A stretch of 5,819 bases of DNA from the NCBI GenBank assembly GCA_017552845.1, contig JAFZOE010000313.1, positions 1 through 5,819 on the forward strand, given 5' to 3'. The notes below the pieces were generated by a model, which did no database searches, was not told where the DNA came from, and was given only the letters and a program-made list of their open reading frames with translations. Positions 1 to 5,290 of this stretch are shown piece after piece. This DNA is from Clostridia bacterium. GTDB taxonomy: Bacteria > Bacillota > Clostridia > Oscillospirales > Acutalibacteraceae. Position numbers and translations under genes: made by a program. Every line of letters starts with the position of its first letter. Positions within the stretch are counted from its first letter, which is position 1.

Positions 1-312
1 GGAAGCGTTTGTCTCGACGATGCTCTTAATCTGGTCATCCTTGACCGCGGGCATGGTAACCTCACGGGTTGCAATCTTGGAAGACGCGATTGAGAAGTAA
101 ACATCGGTCGCTTTGATGTCACGGTTGCTGAGCTCGCCCATGAGCTTATCGCCCAGAGTAACCTCACTGACAACCTGACCGTCAAGTACGCAGCCGTCGG
201 GAGTCGGGAAGGTGAAGCTTTCGCTTATAGCGTAGCCCTTGCCTTTCTTTTCCGAGACGCAGATCTTGACAACTCTTTTGCCGACTTCAATGTTCAGCGT
301 TTTTGCAGCCAT
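1..312 (-). CDS. pilM: PilM-like type IV pilus assembly protein, N-terminal part (runs off left edge)
   Basis: This is the first 104 codons of a gene that is open to the left edge. It starts MAAKTLNIEVGKRVVKICV, which fits the first beta-hairpin and phosphate-loop of the actin-like PilM/FtsA fold (families usually show LDIG or LEIG followed by S-x-K; here IEVGKRVVKI). Further on, the segment around residues 74-90 (VYFSIASSKIATREVTMP) matches the PilM pattern of a short strand, a serine-rich turn, then I-x-R-x-(V/I)-x-(M/L)-P. PilM is a cytoplasmic protein that binds the PilN tail and couples the PilN/PilO alignment complex to the motor and platform. The ATG is preceded by AAAGGA about ten bases upstream. 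It is the last visible gene of the pilus cluster, separated from pilD by 206 bases that include a terminator-like hairpin, so its expression may be uncoupled. The assignment rests on the N-terminus and the context; another actin-like ATPase is less likely. Confidence 0.78.
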   Translation of the reverse strand, partial: MAAKTLNIEVGKRVVKICVSEKKGKGYAISESFTFPTPDGCVLDGQVVSEVTLGDKLMGELSNRDIKATDVYFSIASSKIATREVTMPAVKDDQIKSIVETNAS

Positions 313-518
313 AATTCGATCATCCTTTGCTGATAGTTTTTTGTCTCTATACAATAGCAACCGGAATTGCTTAATTGATTAGCTGGTGCGTTTGATTCCT
401 GCGCGGCAACGGTTTTCGGGATATATGTAACGGCTTATTACCGCGCCTGCAAATTTTTCTAAATCAAAATAAATAGTTATATATAAAAGGGAATGAAAAT
501 TCCCTAGATATATTTATA
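313..518 (-). other. pilD-pilM spacer
   Basis: This 206-base spacer holds no credible reading frame. On the pilD side it carries the terminator-like hairpin annotated separately. Nearer pilM there is a possible long-range stem of six G/C pairs (CCGCGC at 441-446 with GCGCGG at 401-406), and the five-base word AACGG occurs twice inside its loop. I could not find a convincing promoter: the best minus-strand candidate, TTGCAG then 17 bases then TACATA, matches consensus at only three positions in each box. Whether pilM is transcribed by read-through or from its own promoter is therefore open. Confidence 0.5.
479..513 (-). terminator. Terminator-like hairpin after pilD
   Basis: The core is a perfect 7-bp stem, AGGGAAT (488-494) with ATTCCCT (499-505), closing a four-base loop. 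It lies 13 bases past the pilD stop. Outer ATATAT arms (479-484 and 508-513) can extend it across a small internal loop. Read on the minus strand, the stem is followed by TTTT and then an AT-rich run, so it resembles a weak intrinsic terminator. The U-tract is short and the stem has only three G/C pairs, so partial read-through into pilM is likely. Confidence 0.5.
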
Positions 519-1331
519 TTATGCGCCGGTAAGAAGACGCAGATACCATGCCGTGATTTCACTGCCCCAAAGAGCCGTTACAGCTATGCCGAGCGAGAGA
601 TAGGGACCCATTGCGAGTTGTCTGCCAAGATGACGTATTTTCATCAGGGCGATGTGGATTATACTGCCCGCAATACACCCGATAATGAGCGCGAGGACAG
701 TGCCTTTGAGGCCTAAAAACAGGCCTGCCGCAGCCATCAGTTTCACATCTCCGCCGCCTATCGCTCCCCCGCCCGAGATAATCAGGATGAGCATCAGCAC
801 ACCCGATACAACCACCGGACCGAGAACAATATCGAGGACATTTTCGTGATTTTTGATGAGGGATATTATATTGATAACAGCCCTTATAAGGCCTATTACC
901 GCTATGAAAATATTGATGCCGTTGGGGATTTCCTTGGTACGCGCATCGATAACCGAAAGCACCAGCAGAGCACACATAAGAGCCTGACACAGGAGCATAT
1001 CTATCGTGAGCCCTTTTACGGCAAGACAGAACACAAATAGCAGACCTGTCGCCGCCTCTATGAGCGGATACTGAGCGCTGATTCTTGACCTGCATCCGTG
1101 ACATTTTCCGCGCAGAAAAAGCCAGCTGAATATGGGGATCAGCTCGTACCAGTGAAGCTTTTTGCCACAGGTCATACAATGGGAATTGACCCTGACAATA
1201 CTCTCGCCTTTCGGCAATCTGTAGATACAGACATTCAGAAAACTGCCGAAAACAATGCCGTATAGGAATACGAAAATATATACCGGCACAGGCGCGGTTT
1301 TCATTATGATTTCGGCTGTTTGTTTAAGCAT
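519..1331 (-). CDS. pilD: Prepilin peptidase / N-methyltransferase (type IV leader peptidase, A24A)
   Basis: This 270-residue polytopic membrane enzyme removes the short basic leader of prepilins and methylates the new N-terminal residue. All family marks are present. The N-terminal domain has GSFLNVCIYRLP at 29-40 and a zinc-type four-cysteine cluster, C52-x2-C55 and C77-x2-C80, typical of the bifunctional peptidase/methylase. The two catalytic aspartates are D129 in the SVIDARTKEIPN segment and D195 in GGGDVKLM. Length matches the family. The ATG has AAGGAA a few bases upstream. An internal ATG at codon 10 has no clear ribosome site and would shorten the first membrane helix. It begins 41 bases after the second pilin and is presumably cotranscribed with it. 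Its substrates are probably the two pilins just upstream. Confidence 0.97.
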   Translation of the reverse strand: MLKQTAEIIMKTAPVPVYIFVFLYGIVFGSFLNVCIYRLPKGESIVRVNSHCMTCGKKLHWYELIPIFSWLFLRGKCHGCRSRISAQYPLIEAATGLLFVFCLAVKGLTIDMLLCQALMCALLVLSVIDARTKEIPNGINIFIAVIGLIRAVINIISLIKNHENVLDIVLGPVVVSGVLMLILIISGGGAIGGGDVKLMAAAGLFLGLKGTVLALIIGCIAGSIIHIALMKIRHLGRQLAMGPYLSLGIAVTALWGSEITAWYLRLLTGA

Positions 1332-1372
1332 AGAATTTCCTTAATTACTGAACTGACAAGAGAAAAATATTC

Positions 1373-1855
1373 TCAGCCGCCTTCACCGGGAATTGTTGAC
1401 TCAATTTCAACAAGTTGCGGATGGCCTTCTATAACAGTTTCATTGACTGTGATTTTATAAGTCAGCAAAGATTTAATTACTTTAGTTGTATCAGCACCGC
1501 AATTCTGGACAAACAGGTCATGACCATTGCCCTCAACTTCGGCTCCTTCGGGTCTATACATAAAGGTATTTCCGTCTTGCCAGTCAATATGTATGGTTCT
1601 GTATTGTTCGCCGTCACCTTGTCTGCCTGCGACAATAATCTCTCCGGAACCGGTAAAAGCTCCGTCGCTAATCTCGGCTTTTACAAAAGCGAGAACGCTT
1701 TCAGCTGCCGCTTCGACGACTGCATTATGTGATTTCGTGACATATTTGACATAAGCAGGTGCCATTACAACAACAAGAGCTATCATTATTGAAACTACAA
1801 TAATAAGCTCTATCAGAGAGAATGCCTTTTTGTTTCTTCTGAAGCATCTGAACAT
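1373..1855 (-). CDS. Second type IV pilin-like protein (minor pilin or paralogue), Ala at the cleavage site
   Basis: This 160-residue prepilin has an 11-residue basic leader (MFRCFRRNKKA), then the class III signal FSLIELIIVV with Glu at mature position 5 and a hydrophobic helix to about residue 34. The residue before the cut is Ala (codon GCA), not the near-invariant Gly. The N-terminal third closely matches the neighbouring pilin (both have VMAPA, KYV and KS in register), while the rest has diverged, so the two are paralogues. The mature part has a single Cys (C119), so it lacks the internal disulfide possible in its neighbour. Mature length would be 149 residues. The ribosome site AGAGGGG lies 7 bases before the ATG. 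The gene sits between the structured 335-base spacer and pilD. It could be a minor pilin, a slowly processed pilin, or a second major pilin; the sequence does not decide. Confidence 0.9.
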   Translation of the reverse strand: MFRCFRRNKKAFSLIELIIVVSIMIALVVVMAPAYVKYVTKSHNAVVEAAAESVLAFVKAEISDGAFTGSGEIIVAGRQGDGEQYRTIHIDWQDGNTFMYRPEGAEVEGNGHDLFVQNCGADTTKVIKSLLTYKITVNETVIEGHPQLVEIESTIPGEGG

Positions 1856-1867
1856 AGTATTACCCCT

Positions 1868-1942
1868 CTATGAAATCAGCAATAAGCAAATAACGATTAA
1901 CCAAAAATCATCAACCGCCCTGCTAATCGCAAATAATAACAT
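1868..1942 (-). CDS. Possible 24-residue hydrophobic leader peptide
   Basis: An ATG at 1942 opens a 24-codon frame (begins MLLFAISRAVDDFW and ends in a hydrophobic run LIVICLLLIS) that stops with TAG immediately before the AGAGGGG ribosome site of the second pilin. A perfect AGGAGG lies upstream, but 15 bases from this ATG, which is longer than ideal. The same AGGAGG is 7 bases from a TTG at 1950 in another frame, which would give a 17-residue peptide ending at 1897. I see no homology to a known peptide. A ribosome site this good with no obvious gene is the only support; it could also be the remnant of a lost gene. Confidence 0.2.
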   Translation of the reverse strand: MLLFAISRAVDDFWLIVICLLLIS

Positions 1943-1957
1943 ATATACAACTCTCTT

Positions 1958-1963
1958 CCTCCT
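1958..1963 (-). promoter_or_regulatory. Orphan consensus ribosome-binding site AGGAGG
   Basis: A perfect AGGAGG on the minus strand lies in the spacer between the pilin genes, directly after a small hairpin. It is too far (about 100 bases) from the second pilin to serve it. The nearest starts are TTG at 1950 (7-base gap, 17 codons) and ATG at 1942 (15-base gap, 24 codons). Confidence 0.45.
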
Positions 1964-1979
1964 GGGCACTGCATTGCCC
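1964..1979 (-). other. Small hairpin abutting the orphan ribosome site
   Basis: GGGCA (1964-1968) pairs with TGCCC (1975-1979) around a six-base loop. Its minus-strand 3' end touches the AGGAGG site, so folding could affect ribosome access. It has no U-tract and is not a terminator. Confidence 0.45.
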
Positions 1980-1985
1980 GAACCA

Positions 1986-2034
1986 ATTATCACTAATCAA
2001 TAACGTTTTATAAGCGGTATTCATTACTGATAAT
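1986..2034 (-). repeat. 49-base AT-rich imperfect palindrome
   Basis: The arms ATTATCACTAAT (1986-1997) and ATTACTGATAAT (2023-2034) pair except for one internal mismatch. Pairing continues inward through AATA/TATT (1999-2002 with 2018-2021) and CG/CG (2004-2005 with 2015-2016). This gives about 17 pairs interrupted by single 1x1 mismatches spaced every five positions. The loop is AT-rich. It begins 20 bases downstream of the GC-rich hairpin. No transposon gene or target duplication is visible, so I treat it as an RNA hairpin or a DNA palindrome rather than a mobile element. Confidence 0.55.
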
Positions 2035-2054
2035 CACTTCATAATTCAAATTAA

Positions 2055-2096
2055 TCATTATCTGCCCCGGCAAGGGGAACCGGGGCCTGATAATGA
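2055..2096 (-). terminator. GC-rich hairpin after the first pilin (partial terminator or mRNA 3' stabiliser)
   Basis: The outer stem is TCATTATC (2055-2062) with GATAATGA (2089-2096). The inner stem is GCCCCGG (2064-2070) with CCGGGGC (2080-2086), closing a nine-base loop. It is the strongest fold in the window, and begins about 95 bases past the first pilin's stop. On the minus strand it is followed by ATTAATTTG, which is a poor U-tract, so a full stop is doubtful. It could protect the 3' end of an abundant pilin message while allowing some read-through to the second pilin and pilD. Confidence 0.6.
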
Positions 2097-2190
2097 ATAA
2101 TCTTAGTTTAGTTCATATGAACCTCAAGAGTATAGCCCCTTTTTTAACTATATTCAAAAGGTACAAAACAAATAAATACTAGCTAATAGA

Positions 2191-2637
2191 TTAGGTAGTT
2201 GCATCTCTGAGCTGGCAGGAATAATTTCCATTTGAAGAAATGAATGTAAGCTCAAAGACTTTCTCGGTTTTGCCGAGCTTCTTACCGGAGTCAACGCCAG
2301 CAAGTGCATCGATTGCGTCTTTAACATTTGAGCAACCATTATCTGCTTCAATTTTAATGCCGCCGCCGCCTGCTGAAGAATCCCAGGAAATTGTAATCTT
2401 AGAATTATCATCGGGGAATACGGTGGTTTCGGGGTCTGCAAGGTAAGTGGAAGCAGCAGTAGCATAATCTTCAGCTGCGGTTGCAAGAGCAGCGTCTCTT
2501 GACTTCTGAACATACTTAACGAATGCAGGAGCCATAACTGCGATAAGAGCTACCATGATAGCGATAACGATGATGAGCTCGATAAGGGAGAAGCCCTTCT
2601 TGTTCTTGCGGACTGAATCAAGTTTAGCCTTTAACAT
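2191..2637 (-). CDS. pilA: Type IV pilin, likely the major subunit
   Basis: This 148-residue prepilin is the building block of the pilus fibre. It has a 15-residue basic leader ending RKNKKG, the class III cleavage site G15/F16, Glu at mature position 5 (E20), and a hydrophobic helix (residues 16-40, FSLIELIIVIAIM onward) that anchors the protein in the membrane before assembly. Mature length is 133 residues. Two cysteines (C102 and C141) could form a C-terminal disulfide loop. A Gly run (90-93) lies in the globular part. I chose the ATG at 2637 because GGAGG ends eight bases before it; an ATG five codons upstream would put the ribosome site inside the gene. It lies 111 bases after pilC and is bracketed by hairpins on both sides. 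The major-pilin role is inferred from its canonical site and its place directly after pilC. Confidence 0.93.
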   Translation of the reverse strand: MLKAKLDSVRKNKKGFSLIELIIVIAIMVALIAVMAPAFVKYVQKSRDAALATAAEDYATAASTYLADPETTVFPDDNSKITISWDSSAGGGGIKIEADNGCSNVKDAIDALAGVDSGKKLGKTEKVFELTFISSNGNYSCQLRDATT

Positions 2638-2645
2638 AGGATTAA

Positions 2646-2650
2646 CCTCC
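2646..2650 (-). promoter_or_regulatory. Ribosome-binding site deciding the first pilin's start
   Basis: GGAGG on the minus strand is followed by eight bases and then the ATG at 2637. It overlaps the codons that would follow an upstream in-frame ATG at 2652, which argues against that longer start. Confidence 0.8.
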
Positions 2651-2683
2651 ATTATTTAGTTTCAGGTTTATTGGCCTGTATAT

Positions 2684-2725
2684 GTTATCTTCCGAAGTAC
2701 CCCTTTTTACTTGGGAAGAGATAAC
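2684..2725 (-). other. Hairpin in the pilC-pilin spacer, 5' of the first pilin
   Basis: GTTATCTTCC (2684-2693) pairs with GGAAGAGATAAC (2714-2725), with a two-base bulge. After one mismatch the pairing resumes as AAGTA (2695-2699) with TACTT (2708-2712), giving about 15 pairs and an eight-base loop read AAAAGGGG on the transcribed strand. It lies between the pilC stop and the pilin ribosome site and is followed by no U-tract, so it is not a terminator. A 5' stabilising or processing hairpin for the pilin message is plausible. Its loop is complementary over six bases to the loop of the hairpin at 2055-2096. Confidence 0.6.
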
Positions 2726-2748
2726 CGGAATAAAATGATGCCGGGGGA

Positions 2749-3966
2749 TTACATTGAATCGAGCGAGTCGTACATGCTCATCATCGGCATAAGCAGAGCA
2801 ATAACCATAGTGCCGACTATGCCTGCCATCGCGACGATAACCATAGGCTCGATTGCGGCGGTAACGGACTGGGTCGCCGCTTCAACTTCTTCATCAAAGT
2901 AATTAGCTGCGCGGTCAAACATCTCAACGAGCTGACCGGTTTCCTCACCAATTCTTGTCATCTGGGTAATCATCGGCGGGAAGAGTTTGGTTTCTTCAAG
3001 AGCATCGCTTAAAGGAGTACCCTGAGCGACTTCAAACTTACACTTTTCAAGTGCTTCTTTATAGAAAATATTAGTCATTGTACTCGATACAATATCCAAG
3101 CCGTCAAGGATTGAAATACCGGTTGAGACAAGGGTTGCAAGAGTTCTCGCAACATTGGAACATGCTGTCTTTTGGGTCAAAGTTCCCAAGAGCGGCGCTT
3201 TCAGCATTATATTATCAATAAAATGTCTTCCGACAGAGGTCTTTTTGAACATCTTGACGCCTACAACAAGAGCAACAACGGCACCTGCAATCAAAACGAA
3301 ATGACTCTTAAAGAATTCGGAAGCGCCGACTATTGCTTTTGTAATACCGGGGAGCTCGCCGCCCAACGATCCAAGGAAATCCTGAAATTTGGGGATAACA
3401 AACTGAAGCATTACAACAACAACGACAACAAGAACAATGCCGAGAACCATAGGATACATTGTGGATTTCTTAACGAGAGCTTTAAGCTTGGCATCCTTCT
3501 CAAATTTCTCCGCCATTCTGGTAAATGAAACTTCAAGAGAACCCGATTCTTCACCGGCGGCAACCATCGTTGCAAAAATGCCTTTCATACAGGAATAATC
3601 TTCCATAGCCTCATGCATAGAGGAACCGGCTTCAATCTTTTGCTGACAGCCCTGAATTGCAAGCTTCAAGGTTTTATTCTCAGTCTGCTCGCCGAGCATC
3701 TCAAGAGCTTTACTCATCGAAACACCGGCTGAAAGAACCGAAACCATCTGGCGGCAGAAGACCGACATATCACGGGGTTTGGGCTTCGCGGTACCGAATC
3801 CGATTGAAACAGATTTGGTCATTGCGGTAGCCTCGTTAACCTCCATCGGAGTCAGGCCTTTGGCTTTGATTTTATCAAGAGCTTCGGCTTCGCTGTCTGC
3901 CGCAATAGTACCTTTAACCTGCTTACCGGTATCGTTATTGAGGCCTACATAATTATAATTGGGCAT
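2749..3966 (-). CDS. pilC: Type IV pilus inner-membrane platform protein PilC (GspF family)
   Basis: This 405-residue protein is full length for the family. PilC sits in the cytoplasmic membrane, where the motor ATPases act on it to insert or remove pilins. The N-terminal stretch (YNYVGLNNDTGKQVKGTIAA, residues 4-23) is the usual short PilC opening. Two GspF/T2SF domains follow, at about 66-190 and 270-392. Each carries an AG- or TG-centred helix (AGVSMSKAL at 80-88, TGISILDGL at 282-290) and the signature GEE-x-G (GEESGSL 138-144, GEETGQL 340-346). Membrane helices are at about 171-191, 223-237 and 375-395. A GAGGTGG ribosome site precedes the ATG. It lies 41 bases after pilT, consistent with cotranscription. 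Confidence 0.97.
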   Translation of the reverse strand: MPNYNYVGLNNDTGKQVKGTIAADSEAEALDKIKAKGLTPMEVNEATAMTKSVSIGFGTAKPKPRDMSVFCRQMVSVLSAGVSMSKALEMLGEQTENKTLKLAIQGCQQKIEAGSSMHEAMEDYSCMKGIFATMVAAGEESGSLEVSFTRMAEKFEKDAKLKALVKKSTMYPMVLGIVLVVVVVVMLQFVIPKFQDFLGSLGGELPGITKAIVGASEFFKSHFVLIAGAVVALVVGVKMFKKTSVGRHFIDNIMLKAPLLGTLTQKTACSNVARTLATLVSTGISILDGLDIVSSTMTNIFYKEALEKCKFEVAQGTPLSDALEETKLFPPMITQMTRIGEETGQLVEMFDRAANYFDEEVEAATQSVTAAIEPMVIVAMAGIVGTMVIALLMPMMSMYDSLDSM

Positions 3967-4007
3967 TAAACCACCTCGAATTTAATGGTAATTAATATAT
4001 ACAATTA

Positions 4008-5060
4008 TCAGTAAATCTTCTTTGACATCTCTTCGCGGTCAACTGCGTATGAAAGCGCGTAGTCGCCGGAAATCTTACCTCTTACATAGAGATCATAGAT
4101 GGAGTCGTCCATCATATGCATACCCTGCTTCTTGCAGGTAGCCATGGTATTGGGAATCTGGAAGGTCTTGCCTTCACGGATATGGTTACGGATAGCCGAG
4201 TTTGCAATCATGAGCTCAGTCGCAACTGCACGGCCTCCGTTGATACGCGGAATAAGCTGCTGGGAAAGAACGCACTCGAGAACATCGGCGAGCTGTGAAC
4301 GAATCTGCTGCTGCTGATGCTCGGGGAAAACGTCGATAATACGGTCAACCGCACCTGCTGCGGAAACGGTATGAAGGGTCGAGAGAACCAAGTGGCCGGT
4401 TTCAGCGGCGCTGATGGCGGTGGTGATGGTCTCGAGGTCACGCATTTCACCGACGAGAATGACGTCCGGGTCCTGACGGAGGGCGGCACGAAGCGCATTA
4501 CCGAAATTCAAAGAGTCGGAGCCGATTTCACGCTGGTTGATAATCGATTTACCTCTGGGGTATATATACTCGATGGGTTCCTCTATGGTAATGATATGAT
4601 GATCGTATCTTTCATTCATCGACTGGATGAGCGAAGCGAGGGTGGTCGATTTGCCCGAACCGGTGATACCGGTAACAAGGACAAGACCGCGGCGCTTATC
4701 GCGCATCTGAAGAATCTGCTCGGGAAGACCGAGATCCTGGATATGAGGAATATGGTCATTCAGAAGACGGGCTGCGAGAGCAACGGAACCGGCCTGCTGA
4801 TATACGTTGATACGAAGTCTCGGGATACCGGGTTTCTCATAAGCGAAGTCGACCTCGCCGTTTTTCTCGAATACGTCTTTCTGACGGTTGTTCATTATAC
4901 CGAAAGCAAGCTTTTCGCACTCATCGGGATAGAGACTCTCCTCGGTGATGGGTATAACATGAGAGTCAACTCTCATTGAGGGGAAGTAACCTGCGCAAAT
5001 GTGAACGTCTGACGCGCCCTTGCTGAACGCTTTGTTGATATAGTCTTCAAATGTAAACAC
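4008..5060 (-). CDS. pilT: Type IV pilus retraction ATPase PilT, GTG start
   Basis: This 350-residue cytoplasmic hexameric ATPase is expected to drive pilus disassembly and twitching or uptake. Visible marks: GASDVHI at 15-21 (N-terminal PAS-like domain), Walker A GITGSGKS at 131-138, the Asp box ITIEEPIEY at 157-165, Walker B DVILVGE with catalytic E205, the His box GHLVLSTLHT at 222-231, and the retraction-specific AIRN motif at 289-296, which reads AIRNHIRE. The C-terminal KKQGMHMMDDSIYDLY block is also PilT-like and absent from PilB. The start is GTG: an in-frame TAG lies four codons upstream and no ATG fits before the conserved GASD block. It is the first pilus gene behind the spacer promoter. 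PilB, the extension ATPase, is not next to it here. Confidence 0.96.
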   Translation of the reverse strand: MFTFEDYINKAFSKGASDVHICAGYFPSMRVDSHVIPITEESLYPDECEKLAFGIMNNRQKDVFEKNGEVDFAYEKPGIPRLRINVYQQAGSVALAARLLNDHIPHIQDLGLPEQILQMRDKRRGLVLVTGITGSGKSTTLASLIQSMNERYDHHIITIEEPIEYIYPRGKSIINQREIGSDSLNFGNALRAALRQDPDVILVGEMRDLETITTAISAAETGHLVLSTLHTVSAAGAVDRIIDVFPEHQQQQIRSQLADVLECVLSQQLIPRINGGRAVATELMIANSAIRNHIREGKTFQIPNTMATCKKQGMHMMDDSIYDLYVRGKISGDYALSYAVDREEMSKKIY

Positions 5061-5064
5061 AAAT

Positions 5065-5073
5065 CCACCAACC
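5065..5073 (-). promoter_or_regulatory. Atypical ribosome site for pilT
   Basis: GGTTGGTGG ends four bases before the GTG start. It is a poorer and closer match to the anti-Shine-Dalgarno than the sites of the other genes here. Combined with the GTG start, this suggests modest PilT translation. Confidence 0.45.
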
Positions 5074-5086
5074 TATAACAAAATAT

Positions 5087-5112
5087 GTGCGGGTAGCGCA
5101 AAATCAGCGCAC
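5087..5112 (-). other. Possible hairpin in the pilT leader
   Basis: GTGCG (5087-5091) can pair with CGCAC (5108-5112); an alternative is GCGC (5096-5099) with GCGC (5107-5110). The two folds exclude each other. The G/C-rich block stands out in a very AT-rich spacer and lies between the predicted promoter and the pilT start. It has no visible match to a known riboswitch. Confidence 0.3.
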
Positions 5113-5132
5113 GGGTGCACTTTTACATCTAT

Positions 5133-5161
5133 ATAATAATATGGAGCCGGATAAAAATCAA
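5133..5161 (-). promoter_or_regulatory. Predicted sigma-A promoter of the pilus cluster
   Basis: On the minus strand, TTGATT (5156-5161) is followed by exactly 17 bases and TATTAT (5133-5138). This is the best sigma-A-type match in any spacer of the window. Transcription would begin near 5126 and leave a leader of about 65 bases before the pilT GTG. Its position directly upstream of pilT, with short gaps from pilT to pilC, supports it as the operon promoter. Confidence 0.6.
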
Positions 5162-5270
5162 TACTTTTTTAAGAAAAAATTTTCGATTTCATAAAATATT
5201 TCAATTCGGGAATATAATTTTTGTATAGTTTCCACAAAAAATCTCCAAAAATTTCTACTTAAATCAAAAA

Positions 5271-5290
5271 TAATACTCGAGTATAATTGC
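5271..5290 (-). terminator. Weak terminator candidate after the glycosidase gene
   Basis: A 12-base palindrome, ATACTCGAGTAT (5273-5284), lies about 57 bases past the glycosidase stop and is followed on the minus strand by TATTTTTG. The stem is only four pairs around a four-base loop, so it is weak. No better terminator is visible between this gene and the pilT promoter; some read-through is possible. Confidence 0.25.

Larger units (their letters stand above)
1856..2190 (-). other. Structured spacer between the two pilin genes
   Basis: This is the only spacer longer than 300 bases and it is dense in structure. In transcription order it holds a TATAG/CTATA pair around an AAAAAAGGGG run (2131-2152), a 12-base perfect palindrome GTTCATATGAAC (2111-2122), a strong GC-rich hairpin (2055-2096), a 49-base imperfect palindrome (1986-2034), a small hairpin (1964-1979), an AGGAGG ribosome site (1958-1963), and a possible short peptide frame that ends at the ribosome site of the second pilin. 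The words TGATAAT and ATTATCA recur through it. No sigma-A promoter stands out. None of this matches a c-di-GMP riboswitch that I can recognise. Confidence 0.75.

Noticed and set aside
559..1179. A 206-codon alternative minus-strand frame inside pilD
   Set aside because: The product is Arg/Cys/Ser-rich low-quality sequence without motifs, while the overlapping frame carries every prepilin peptidase residue.
1360..1374. Hairpin GAGAA/TTCTC at the end of the second pilin
   Set aside because: Only five A/U-leaning pairs, overlapping the stop codon and lying just before the pilD ribosome site. Too weak for a terminator.
1986..2034. Miniature transposable element
   Set aside because: No flanking target duplication and no second copy in the window. 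The loop is short and the palindrome is better explained as an RNA or DNA hairpin.
1861..2060. Promoter for the second pilin
   Set aside because: TATAAA-, GATAAT- and TATTTG-like boxes occur, but none has a -35 box with more than three matches at 16-18 bases. AT-rich sequence gives such boxes by chance.
2111..2122. Perfect palindrome GTTCATATGAAC as an operator
   Set aside because: No promoter is recognisable next to it and no second copy occurs in the window, so a protein-binding role cannot be supported. It is mentioned only as part of the structured spacer.
2154..2513. A 119-codon minus-strand frame overlapping the first pilin
   Set aside because: It is the shifted frame of the pilin gene, rich in Leu, Gln and Pro, with no start signal of its own.
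4317..4979. A 220-codon open frame on the plus strand opposite pilT
   Set aside because: It lies wholly inside pilT, its translation shows no recognisable domain, and pilT is unambiguous. It is a codon-bias shadow.
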